A stretch of DNA of 64,000 nucleotides, from contig JBAIZL010000244.1 of the NCBI GenBank assembly GCA_036971475.1, forward strand, positions 146,001 through 210,000, read 5' to 3'. The notes under the pieces were generated by a model. The model worked only from the letters and a program-made list of their open reading frames with translations, ran no database searches and was not told the DNA's origin. The position numbers and the translations under genes were made by a program. This DNA comes from Prosapia bicincta (Eukaryota > Arthropoda > Insecta > Hemiptera > Cercopidae). This document shows positions 22,559-35,117 of the stretch, piece by piece (within the stretch, counting starts at the first letter, position 1; each line of letters opens with the position of its first letter).

Positions 22559-23185
22559 GACGTTTTCGATCGCTAAGTGCCGATCTTCATCAGTGACTTC
22601 TGCTTGGAGATGGTGGTGACGATTTTAAAGGTAGGTTTTCGATAGTATCAAATAGTATGTGTGATTTGTATTGTGTTTGTTCGTTTAATATGTTTGTACT
22701 TTATGTTTTTGTGTGTCTGTAAATTACATATTGCTCTTGTGTGTTGAGACGTGGTCCTTTTTTGTTGATGTGTAGGATTTCTAGGTTATGATAAATGTCA
22801 GTGTTTTTGTGTCCTGTTTCTTTTATGTGATTGTACAATGTTGATTTGGCGTTCTGTTTGTTTTCCTCGACTCTTTGTTTAAAGCTGCGACCTGTTTGTC
22901 CAATGTAGAATTTGTTACATTTGTCGCAGTTCAGTTTGTATACGCCTGGTGCTTGTAGTTTATCTTTGTTGTTGGTGTTGTGTTGTAACTTGTTATTAGT
23001 TTTGTATGTTATTTTGTATATTTTTTTGAAATTTGCAGGCTATTTTGTTTGTTGTTTTGTTTATGTATGGTAATGTGATGTATTTGTTTTCCCTGATTGT
23101 CGGGTTAATTTTAGTGTTTTTTTTTTTGTATTTTGTACCATAGTTTATCTATTATTGTGGTGTTGTATCCATTTGTGTATGCTAG
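22559..23185 (-). pseudogene. Penelope-like element tail: end of reverse transcriptase and GIY-YIG endonuclease
   Basis: On the minus strand, 22701-22946 encodes GVYKLNCDKCNKFYIGQTGR and onward, a GIY-YIG nuclease with the paired cysteines (C-D-K-C) between GVY and YIG that mark Penelope-like elements. The frame stops at 22701-22703. Before it come KKIYKITYKTNNKL and, after a one-base frameshift, the RT tail motif NKYITLPYINKTTNKIACKF and NGYNTTIIDKLW, as expected upstream of the nuclease in this class. Homology ends at about 23185. Downstream of the stop, 22560-22593 on the minus strand holds a hammerhead-like core. The element is 5'-truncated and frameshifted, so inactive. Confidence 0.85.
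22563..22593 (-). ncRNA. Hammerhead-like core in the Penelope-like element 3' region
   Basis: The minus strand reads CTGATGA, one extra A, a perfect 5-bp stem GATCG/CGATC with loop GCACTTAG, then GAAAACG. Penelope-like elements are known to carry hammerhead motifs in their terminal repeats. The extra base before the stem and the lack of obvious stems I and III argue for a decayed or non-canonical motif. Confidence 0.4.
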
Positions 23186-24040
23186 ATATTTAAGTTAAAT
23201 AAGTTCAATAATAATATTTAAGTTTGAATAAGTTATATTTAACTCTAAAAATCTATTGTGAAGTGTGAATCAATTATTTATAGCCTAGTAACTTATGATT
23301 CACTGCATAGTAACAGGTAATAATCTCAACTGTTGAGTGGCTTTAATTTATATCTTCAACGACTTCCATTGTTTACTTAATGCTACCTGAACACATTGAT
23401 TTAAATTAGAAACAATATATCAAAATTTACTGTTGATTTAAAATTATAAAATATTTGTCAGGTTATAGTAAGGGTCGATTTTAGACTCACTCTTATTGAT
23501 TGTACTTATATCATTTATTGTACTATTATTACAAAACTTACGGATGCTTTTTATTATTTGTAGAAATTTAAAATCCATAGAAAATCTATTTAATGCAAGA
23601 CGCAACCTCCTATGGCCTGTAATATCAGGAATAACAATTTTCCAATTAGTTGTTTCTCTGAAAGTTATTGCCTACAATACCAAGAGCACAGTGGTGCAAT
23701 ATCTTACAACAAAAATATTACGAACAACTCCAATACCAGAAAAATAATAAAAAATAACTGATAATACAAGTTACCTAGGACTAAACCCTCATATAGATTT
23801 CGATGACTATATCAACATCATCAGATGATTTTATTACAAAATTACAATCTAAAATTAAATAAATTACAAACTAGACTGTCTATTTTCTATTATTTTTGTG
23901 ATATTGGGATATTTTCCTACATTAGTTCAGTCTAGTTTACTATTGTAGCCTATTGTTTACTACATTGTATTTTTTCTGTTATGAGACCCTCTGATGATGA
24001 TGATGATGTTGACGCAAAATTTAGTGTAAGGTTTGCATAC
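23186..24040. other. Flank of the Penelope-like element with two more hammerhead-like motifs
   Basis: The minus strand from 23824 to 23798 reads CTGATGATG, a short loop, then CATCGAAA. The plus strand at about 23992 reads CTGATGATG followed by GATGATG and a GCAAAA-like remnant. A short frame at 23496-23747 is hydrophobic at first and of unknown nature. Confidence 0.35.
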
Positions 24041-26720
24041 AGTCTAAAAGAAATCACAACACGTATTTAATTTATTACTTTAATTTATTTCAAAAAAGTA
24101 ATTTTCAACTTTCTCTCATCTTATTAAGGGCAAAAAAATGAGGAGAGCGTGAAAAAGCTGGTTTTAAACACTAACAAATTATTAAAACACAATAAAGCCA
24201 AAGTCTTTTTACCACTCTCCTGGTAGTATAATGTTTTGCATTCATTATGATTAAATCTAATTAATGGGTTCGCCGTATTAAATGGGCCACACTTGAGCCT
24301 TTTGAAAAAACCTACATCTATGTTATTACAAATTATCTATAACTATTTATCGATACAATTACATAACAACAAATTTGGCACAAAGAAATTCATACACATC
24401 TTCAGTGTTACCATATCGGGTACATCCGTTGCTTAGCGTAGCAGTACAATTTATAAAGCATCTCTTTATAATAAAATAAGATTTTCTACCTGTTTAGGTA
24501 CCAGCAATAGTATTATAAGGTAACCTCGCACAATGTTGTATCTACATAAGCAGTTCCATCTCTGGTGGATATTGATCGAACCGTCAGACCTAAATATTTC
24601 TACGCCCAACAAAGTTTTCAAGAAAACTTAAATATTCCACATACAATACCGTTATGAACTTTCAGGAAATCCAATTTAAGTTAATTGTTTGCTTTAACAT
24701 CTACATTTTCCAGACTTTGAGCACGATATGTCTATTTTTCATTTTTTGCATTATAAATGCATTATAAATTGTAGAATTTTTTACATTTAAACTAATTGAA
24801 ATTTCAAGGTCTAAATTTAACGCCAGTAAATAGTACAGTTTTTAAAGTATGGTTATTAACAGAAAAAGAAAATTTTAATCAACCAATAAACTCTTAAGTT
24901 AAACTTTGAGCCTTAACTCACAGCAAATAAAGATGTATAACTAGCAAGTACTTATTCCACACTATCGTCTGAGTTTGCACTCTAAACTCTAGCTAATCAG
25001 GTGATATGCACTGTTATAAAACTGTTTTCTTATATTAACGAAATGAAAAATGTTATCTTTAAGTTTATAAAAGTATATTATGTTATTTGATTTAGGTAAA
25101 TATATTTTAATTAGAATATACATTCTAATTTTTATACGAGTATATTTTCCAACGCCAAAAGATCAAAGATTATTAATCATTATAATAATACATAAATAAG
25201 TCGTAGTAGATAATTGTTTATATTAGCAATAAATTACACCGCACACGTATTGTAACAGTTAAAAGAAACAATAGTCAGAAATGGTACTTTGATCAATGGA
25301 GAATCGACGATTATTGGAATCGAGAATAGGAACTGGTCCATCCCTGTTTATAAAAGTATAAATATTTGAGATCAGAAAAAGTGAGTACCTTTTTAAACTC
25401 TATACGTTCCATGAATACGAATTATATGTTCTTTTAAAACAGTGTTAAAATAGAACTTGGTTTTTTGTAAACTTAACTAATTATAGGGTATGCAGGATTT
25501 TTTATTTTAGTGTTTTACTAATTACAAACGTGTTTATTGTAAGTGAACAGAATGCAATCATTTTTTTGTCATGGATTTAACTCCCCTAGTCTATCGGCGA
25601 AACTATAACGTTTACTGACTTGCCAAACTTATTTTTCCAAGTACTTACTGAGCAAAACATGTTGGATGACACTAAGAGAAGTTCGTTTTCTCGCCAAAAA
25701 ACATCGCCTAGAGCAAATAAAAAGGTTTTATGTCTTCAATCAATCAAAATATAGGTTTAGGAAGATCTTTAGTAGCTGAATCATTTAGGAAATAACTCTC
25801 TTACACAACAACGACAGAAATAATCCGTTGAAATACATGAGAATACGGAATAGTTTTTTCCAATACCTTCAATAAAATATAAACTCCAATTTTTAATAAA
25901 AAGTTATAACGGTATAGACAGGAACATTGTGTAAACTATGGTGGTATCACAATAATATTTCACCCTATATTCGATAGGGTAGCTGGATTACTTGGATTTC
26001 CCTCTTGAGAGAATCCGGCGTTCATGAGAATAAGGCGCGATAATTTATACTGATAACATTAAAGCTGTTTTACCACAATAAAGTAATTATATTCAGAGAG
26101 TACATGAATATTTCGCAATAATAAAAGCAGAGTTGTTTATATTTGAATATCATCCTATTATTATTATTATGTCTTTATTATTCTTTATATATAAAACATC
26201 CGTGGCTATTATTGAATATAAAATTCATTTTAAAAATATTATTTTGTTTTAAAGTAATTGTGCTAGTATTGGTCATGTTCCGTTATTTTTTCTTCGTTTT
26301 ATTTAATTTCTATACAAATATCATAATTATACCTCAAGATAAATTCTTGTAACCTGGATACACCTGGATTTTGAATTGGGCTCCAAAGTACATATGTAAA
26401 CCTCCCATTATACTACACATTGAATCTGTTTGTATACTTTCTGTTATCCTATTTTTGAAATACGGAAAGAGGGGGACGAACTCAGTAAATTTTGAATTCT
26501 TTGTAGTTTATTGGGTTGCATGATACTTTCTGTTCATCCCTACCGTTTTTGTTTTACAAAATATTCCTCAATTTAAAATAAAAGTACTGTATATGTCATA
26601 AATTATTGTATGAGTACTTTAAAAAGAAAGAAAAATTAATTATTCCCCTAATTTCAATAGTATAGTTCCTATACATTTTAACTTAGATTTTTTAAATTCT
26701 TTCTATTAGCTCACACGTTC

Positions 26721-26722
<2 letters not shown>
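24041..26722. other. AT-rich intergenic sequence
   Basis: No domain-bearing frame, RNA gene or repeat family recognised. Confidence 0.5.
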
Positions 26723-26777
<55 letters not shown>

Positions 26778-26780
26778 TAT
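26723..26780. repeat. TA microsatellite
   Basis: About 26 TA units, abutting the 3' end of the SINE-like repeat copy 1. Confidence 0.95.
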
Positions 26781-26804
26781 ATAAATTTTCAATCGTGAAT
26801 AAAA

Positions 26805-27236
26805 TACGTTTTCATTTATCCAATCACATTCAAATACGTTTTTTTAAAACTTGTAGTGGATGACAATTGATGTTAATTCAGTTTTTCCCAATATTTATTC
26901 AAGAGTTATTAATACAAATTTGGGGGTCTATGTTGGGTTCGAACTGAGTATCTTCATGTTCGAAGTCTAGTGCTTTAAAACTGCGAAAACTTTCCCATAG
27001 CTATAAATGTATAACTCAGTGATATATATGGATTTTTCTTTTGGCCCCATCTGGTTCCCCCATAAACGTCCATTGCACAACTTTAAATTGTTCCCATGGT
27101 TACCTCACAATATTATAAATAATGCTCTGGAAAGGAATAAAATAGAAAAAAAAACTGGATTTATAGTACCAAACCATGCTTCATAAAAGCACCAAAATGG
27201 AAAATGGAAAATTGTAAGGAAATTCGCTTTCGATTT
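26805..27236 (-). repeat. SINE-like dispersed repeat family, copy 1
   Basis: On the minus strand the blocks run in the same order as at 43261-43715: GCGAATTTCCTTACAATTTT, ACCATGGGAACAATTT, a tRNA-like stretch ending with B-box GTTCGAACCC (about 26935-26945), AACATCAATTGTCATC, and GTATTTGAATGTGATTGGAT. The B-box suggests RNA polymerase III origin, but the tRNA-like part is internal rather than at the head, so it may be composite. Confidence 0.6.
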
Positions 27237-27448
27237 ATTTAGCCACTTATTATTTTTACTATTCGGACATATGTATATACATATTTATAATAGCTATAAT
27301 TATAAAACAAAAGGGAACTAACTTAAAGTTTTCTTTGTTGAATTAAGCAGGAATTTATTAAATTTTTTTTTTATAATAAAAATTGTAGTTTATAATAAAA
27401 ATGTGATATACATAACTGTATTTTTATCTTGAGTTACTACTGTATATA
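27237..27448. other. AT-rich spacer
   Basis: Nothing recognised. Confidence 0.5.
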
Positions 27449-27799
27449 TTACATGACTGGATACATTAAAATATAAACAGTCCAGTAGCACTTTAGTTTA
27501 GTGTTAACTATAGACAGTTGTTTCCTGATTTTGACAGCAAGCTGCTCTCTCTTAATAGATATCAAAATATGTGTACTCCAACTTATAAAGTAAAACTCAT
27601 ACAAGAAAATGTCTTCAATACGAGTAATCATACGGTATTTGTAATTATACTCCGCATGATAATGCTGGAAAATTAGTACTGGAATGAATAAATAGGCTAC
27701 CACTTCCAGAAATGCATGTCACTGCAAGAGCTCCTTATAATAGGGTGTGCATGCAAACTTTCTGTCGGAAGCTTTTTCCAGCACTCCGATGAATCCCAT
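27449..27799 (-). pseudogene. Probable decayed gustatory receptor fragment
   Basis: From ATG 27799 the minus strand encodes MGFIGVLEKASDRKF...YYKELLQ, a TGA stop (27719-27721), then in the same frame AFLEVVAYLFIPVLIFQHY, ...IEDIFLYEFYFISWSTHILI and SIKREQLAVKIRKQLSIVNTKL, ending at 27449. The order (a D-R-K loop, a hydrophobic span, a second hydrophobic span, then a basic IKRxxL amphipathic helix) and the spacing of about 75 residues between the loop and the basic helix parallel residues 98-185 of the receptor at 101-1231. Flanking receptor parts are missing. A true exon with splice sites is possible, but the stop and isolation favour a fragment. Similarity is by pattern only. Confidence 0.4.
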
Positions 27800-28489
27800 T
27801 GAAGAGATATCCTTTTCTCTTCCAATATATAATTAAAGATAAACAGAAGTTGAGCAATTAAATATTGCCGCAGTAAATATTAATATTGATTTCAACATTT
27901 TAATAATTATATTTTTCACAATAACAATTTCTTTACCTTGTTAGAAACATTTGTTCAAGTTTATTAAAAACACATTTGTTGTTGGAAATTGTTACGAAAA
28001 GCTATTGTCTTAAAAAGTAAATAACACTTAGGTGAATACCTAAGATTTCACAGAGAAACTATTCTCGTTTTTAACAATAATATCCATAAATCTTTTTAAA
28101 AATGTTTATCATAATGAATATGCTTCTTTTTTATTTAGGTATAAAAATAAAGAGGTTTGTGAAATGGATACTACCTGCAAGAGCCCCACCTTAAATATAC
28201 AGTATTCAGTTTTACGGTCGAGTCTAGAATGTAATTTATATCAATCTGATCCCTTTCCAAATCCGTCTTACACGTTATTCCTGTGGGATGTAGTAATCCC
28301 ATTCAGCCCTTATTTAATTTATATGTTGCCTACAGTTCTATATGTGAGTTCAACGGAATGATAATAATATTCAACGGATTAATTTTAAAATAGGCCTTTC
28401 AATTTGAACTGACCTACCTTGCTCAATTTTGCATCATGAAGGTTGGTTTTATTTTTCTACAAACTTTTTTTTTAATAGTAAAAAGCCTT

Positions 28490-28491
<2 letters not shown>
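27800..28491. other. AT-rich intergenic sequence
   Basis: No gene recognised; short chance frames only. Confidence 0.5.

Positions 28492-28538
<47 letters not shown>
28492..28538. repeat. TA microsatellite
   Basis: About 23 TA units directly before dispersed repeat family S copy 1. Confidence 0.95.
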
Positions 28539-28543
<5 letters not shown>

Positions 28544-28928
28544 AATACTGGGAAGGAAAAATAAAGCGGATACATTAGTTTTACAATATGTATATGTAAG
28601 ATTGACTGTAAGGGAAGTGTGACAAGATTGATTGTAGAAGGAGCGCGAATATAATTAGGACCAATGAATGCAACATCTTTTCCGAACGTCACTATGCTTC
28701 AGGAACGTTGACTAGTTGGTCAAGTAATTTTTTGTACGCCTGTTTGGACTTAAGCTATCAATAATACCAGTTGAAAGGAACAATTCGCAATATAGCTATG
28801 GAGAACTGGTTCAGAGGCATCAGTTTAGATATGTAGCTCTTCTGGAGAAATACCATCTTATGGTTGTAGGTACTGTTAGTAGAAGTATATCTGACCTCCC
28901 AGCTAACTACGCCAATCCGAAATTTCGG
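28539..28928 (+). repeat. Dispersed repeat family S, copy 1
   Basis: About 390 bp that reappears in reverse orientation at 61961-62318 with roughly three-quarters identity. Shared blocks include AACGTCACTATGC, CAGGAACGT, GGTTGTAGGTACTGT and TCTGACCTCCCAGCT. No coding frame. Both copies abut TA microsatellite, but at opposite ends. Confidence 0.8.
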
Positions 28929-29146
28929 GATCGGAGACCAGGATTATTATTGATCATGATTACTAACGATCCTAACGCAGTGAAAGTGAGAACTATAACA
29001 CATCTTTCTACGACGCACATAGAGTTCCTTCCTTAAAGTGCAAACCGACATCATGTGTTATCATCAGATCAAAGGAGTGGTGATTCATTTGATCAGGGTT
29101 GTCACAAACACATAATTGTATGAAAAAAACTGGCTATATATATATG

Positions 29147-29173
29147 TGTGTGTGTGTGTGTGCGTGTGTGTGC
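29147..29173. repeat. TG microsatellite
   Basis: About 12 TG units with GC interruption, after a short TA run. Confidence 0.9.
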
Positions 29174-29451
29174 ATGCTGATACGTATTACGTCACGGATG
29201 GAAAAAATATGACGAATAGTTATTATCTGGAGTACATCCGTTCATTCTGCAGTGCATAAAATCGCAGTTCCGACGATTCGCTAGAATCTCATCCAGCATT
29301 GACGAGGTGAACCCAACAACAGTTGAACAGCTCGCTCTTCAACTGTTGTCGGGTTCCGCCTCGTCAATGCTAGATGAGATCCTAGCGAAACGTAGGAACT
29401 GCGATTTTATGCACTGCAGAATTAACGGATGTACTCCAGATAATAACTATT

Positions 29452-29456
<5 letters not shown>
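29174..29456. repeat. Foldback family H, copy 2 (both arms)
   Basis: Arms 29207-29323 and 29337-29456 are reverse complements with few mismatches and a tiny central loop. The left end adds TGCTGATACGTATT and GTCACGG, shared with 62463. Each arm has the CTxGATGAG..CTAGCGAAAC core, changed to GAATC in the left arm. The right arm runs into a TA microsatellite (29456-29503). Confidence 0.85.

Positions 29457-29503
<47 letters not shown>
29456..29503. repeat. TA microsatellite
   Basis: About 22 TA units after foldback H copy 2. Confidence 0.95.
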
Positions 29504-29505
<2 letters not shown>

Positions 29506-30732
29506 CAATAGAAAATGAGTGTAGGAATTACGAATATCAAAATTTTATTTTACGTAATATGTAATACAACAAAAAATTAAAGTAAGATATTTAATACATC
29601 TTATATAATATAATGATTTTATTATTATTGGGTACTGATTTTATTCAGTATCTATGCTAGTAATTGGAATAGATATAGTTTTTACTTTATGTTTTGATGC
29701 AAGTACATATTAGAAGTTATTCATGTAAATTTTAAATTTTAATATAAAGGCAATAGAAATATGAAAGAAGTATGAAGCTATTACATTTCAGATGGGTGTG
29801 TTTATTGCTATCATTAAAATTGCCAGAATTATCCTGAACGCTATATATGTCTTCGTATCCGAAATAATAGTGCTTGTTATCAATGATGTAATAAATAACG
29901 ATGGTATCCTGCTACATTGTGAGTAAGCTGGGGCACGTAATTAATAACTTTGCTACGTGCTAGATGGCTAAAGCAAGCAACGGGGATTTAGGTGTTCCTA
30001 TTCTAACTGGAAATGGAAAAGAAGGTCCTACGAATCCCCATTATACTCCTCTAACCAAACATAAATCTCTGTGTGCTAGTCACTGCTAACATGGCACACT
30101 GATTGAACATTTTTTCTTTTAATTTTTCTGTAGATATGTAGATATTACCCCTTCATCGTGCCTTTTTTATTTCTAGATGGCTGCCCTTAAACTTATTGTT
30201 ACAATAGCCTATAAACAATTGTTCTATAGCCCTAAAATATTTTGTTCAATCTATTAATATTTACAATAAACTTAGAGGGACGGTTTAGGCTAAATCAATG
30301 TCTTTAAACTAATTATAAATGCAAACGAAATTTGAAGTTTCCATTAACAGTTTTTAAAATACTGTGAAACAAATAGTTTGAGAGATCCGATCCCAATCCT
30401 GGCACACTTAGAGAAAAACACTTACTTTGTCCCTCTCCCGCTTTCTCTCTCTCACTTTCTGTTCTCCCTCTTTTTCTCTCTGTCTCTGTCACCCATTTAT
30501 TTCTGTTCCTCTTTTTTTATCTTTTCACTTTCTCTCTCTCTTTCTCTGTAAAAACAAATACTTTGGACAATGTTTACTTAATAGTAGCCTATATATATTA
30601 TTGTGCCTATTGCACACCGGCAGCTCCTCAGGGGAAACGATCATTAGTGACAATAAAATCCAACAAAAATTTATAATTTAGTCAAGTTATTCTACCAAAT
30701 AACCAAGTCAACGCGATTAATAACGTGTAAAG
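29504..30732. other. Intergenic, with a CT-rich tract
   Basis: CT-rich low-complexity tract at 30430-30550. Otherwise AT-rich without recognised genes. Confidence 0.5.
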
Positions 30733-32072
<1,340 letters not shown>

Positions 32073-33699
32073 TTACATGACACTTATGTAGAGAAACAAC
32101 AATAGATATTAAAAATGTTTTCTTTTTAATTATACTTAATTTTAATAAAGTTTTTAATGCATGATTAACTTCTTACCCAATATTAAAAGAACAGAGACCG
32201 ATTTACTAGAAAAGAAACACTTGGTTGTTCGTTAAACATAATTATTTTATTGAAGTGTTATTTTTATTTATCGTAATTTTATAGAATTCATAAACGTAAA
32301 TGCAACAAATGGATTTTTCATATTAGGTTTTAATACTTTAAAAAAAATGGTTTAGGTTTAGGAGAGATGTAATAAATTACCATATTATTTGCGAAAGTAA
32401 ATTCTAACGTTTGTATTAACCATATAAACTTAAAAAATCTAGAAGCTCCACAAATCTCATGTTTTGTAGGTTTTAATAAAATTTGAAAACTTTTACTTCA
32501 AATAAAGCGAAAATTTAGGTATAGAGTACCTCAGACGAAGAGGGGGATTGGTTTTGTTCATAGATTAGCATTATACTCGTATGTTTTGCGACACTGGCTG
32601 CAAACGGGGGTTATCCTCAAAGACAAGGGCTGGTCGTATGACGAGTGTGTTGAACAGTGGTTGGTCTTCCTGGTTGAGAGAGGCAGATATGGTGTTTTAA
32701 TGCTGGAAAGAATGCTTTGAGTTCTACACTAGGTGCGATGAATGACTGTTTTTAGGGACATAAAACAATATTTTATATTTTTTAAATATTCATGGTTATA
32801 AAATCTCAATATAATTTCGTTAATTTCTCAGTAGACATAAGAGTGAATTGTTATTAAATAGAAAAGTATTAACGGTATTATTAACGGTAAAGTATTATAT
32901 TTATTTTGAAATAAATTTATAGAACAAAACGTTTTCGTTAATTTTTTTAAAACCTCAGATAAACCTGCAAATACATGCTAATACAATATTTAGGAAATAT
33001 GACTTAATTGAGAATATTTAATATATATATACCCCTGTATATAGATGTGTGTTGAAACGGTATGAATTAACGTTTCAATTAAGAAATTGATAATTTCTTA
33101 TTTTTTAAATAATAATTTTAATATTTATATAATAAGGATTTAATTTATGGTATAATAAACATAGTAAGGAGTCAAGAAGTCAGTAAAATTTTGAATAAGT
33201 ATTATTAAGACCAATTAAAAATTATGATAGCATGAAATTGTAATAACTAACTAAATTTGACAAACGTGAGTGAAGTGAAACATTTTCTAAGTGCCGAAAA
33301 ATGCTAACTTGTGAACTAGGCCACGTAGAACTATCATCGACATTTTGAAATGACCAGAAAAATCCATAATAAACAGTAGTGAAAACAGAATTTAAAAAAC
33401 TCAAATAACAAAAAAGTTACAGCCATTTAAAAAAATTGACATTTTTCAGTGTTCTAAAACAGATAACAAAATTATGCAGGTTAAAACTAATACGTTGTCC
33501 AACCCGCCCGTACAAGAAACAAGCACGGAGATAGCGACGAGCTGAGAGAGGATGGGAAGGGTGACACAGCCGCAATAAATACAGGAACTTATGGACCTGT
33601 AAAGCAGTGTGTAAAAATTTTTTAATACGAGGTGCTAACGGTCGTTATTTCGGTCAGCACCTAGGACAATCATCACCCGGCCACATGGGACCAAATTAG
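32073..33699. other. AT-rich intergenic sequence
   Basis: No gene recognised. Slightly GC-richer from about 33500, leading into the candidate exon. Confidence 0.45.
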
Positions 33700-33727
33700 C
33701 CACGTTCATGTCGTCTACTTCCATCCA

Positions 33728-33883
33728 TGGACGAAGGCTCCAGACTCAGCCTCCAGGACGCGGAAATAGAGAAAGACTTCCACCGCCTGACCAGGAATGG
33801 CAACTTCCGATGTCCAGGGACCAGGGAATCCAGACGAGAGGACTCCAGGATCGGCAGGGAAATCCTTGGCAAGTCATTTTCTC
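33728..33883 (+). CDS. Candidate exon of an unidentified gene
   Basis: A GC-rich island in AT-rich DNA. From ATG 33728 (context CATCCATGG) the frame reads MDEGSRLSLQDAEIEKDFHR, continues LTRNGNFRCPGTRESRRED and then SRIGREILGK, with mostly C or G in third positions and a charged, soluble composition. The frame becomes AT-rich after 33868, where GCAAGTCATT offers a weak splice donor, so the coding part may end there. The other two frames are also open but have poorer composition. No domain recognised. It could be a first coding exon or a transposon remnant. Confidence 0.33.
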
Positions 33884-35012
33884 TATTATATCCGAATTAA
33901 CGTCAAATTTAGTCACTTAAATTTATTAAATTCAAATTACCAATTAAACTTAAACAATCACTTCATTCTATGTTTAGAAATTAAATAAATCTTAAAAGTA
34001 ATAAAACTAATTAGTATAACAAAATTGTTGGAATAATAAATATTAAATTTACAAAGTGGTTTTGGCCATAAGCCAATCATATTCAAGAAGATCAGATTTA
34101 TTGAATCATATAAACTTTAAAATTATTTATAATAAAATGTGAATTTACCAATTCAATCTTGAAATAAGAAGATAAAGTATTTTATTATGTTAAATTTGGA
34201 AATAATTTTTTTTTTTAATATGTAAATGTAATTAATGAATTGTATATGAAATGTAGGTTATAAATATGTGAAAATTAACGAACTTTTAATTAATAATTTG
34301 TGCAGATAAGGAGAGATCTTAATATATTTAATTTGAAAAGAAAATTAGTTAAATCAGTAATTAAATGCATTATAAAAACTTACAGTATTTGAATTTATCA
34401 TGTGTTGAACAACCAATAAAACCTTTTAGTTTTTTCCAACTGATAAATAATGATTATAAAATCAGAGTACAGTTTTAATTAAATTTCATTAATTAATAAA
34501 TGTATAAAATTCAGAACCTAATGCTTTTTCAAACGAGTTCTCTCCTGAGAAGAATTATATTGAGCTATTCTAAAAATTAGTTGGTTTTTTGCATTGAAGC
34601 CCCGAGACGATGTCTACTGGCAGATCATGTTTAAAGAACACAGGATCCATTTAAAAAAGGTATCTTAAACATGATCATATTTTGCACGTCCTCTTGCTGT
34701 GCCTACAGATCTCATGAAGTGGTAAGATTCTTTGAAAATTTTGTGTGTTCATATAAATGTTGTTTCTTTCCAGCTGACTATTTTACTGACACGTGTGACT
34801 AAATACAGACCTAACAAACCTGCCAACCAACTTAGGGGAGGTCATACAATCGTTAAGGTAGATGTCAGCGGGAATAGACTTGCATTTGGGCGTGGTACTT
34901 TACGCGGGAACACAAGACAAAATTTAGGGATCCTAACACGGTACACAAAACGGTGTGAGCAGCAGATATATAAAAATATAATAAATAGATTCTTATGCAA
35001 TGGGGGGGACGT

Positions 35013-35016
<4 letters not shown>
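33884..35016. other. AT-rich intergenic sequence
   Basis: No gene recognised. A 7-G run just before the GT microsatellite. Confidence 0.45.
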
Positions 35017-35105
<89 letters not shown>

Positions 35106-35117
35106 TGTCTGTGTGTA
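35017..35117. repeat. GT microsatellite
   Basis: About 50 GT units, interrupted only by CTGTCT near the right end. Confidence 0.97.

Noticed and set aside
23496..23747. 83-codon hydrophobic frame as a gene or receptor exon
   Set aside because: Non-ATG start, AT-driven hydrophobicity and no receptor landmarks. A TTTGTAG acceptor-like site at about 23557 is not enough.
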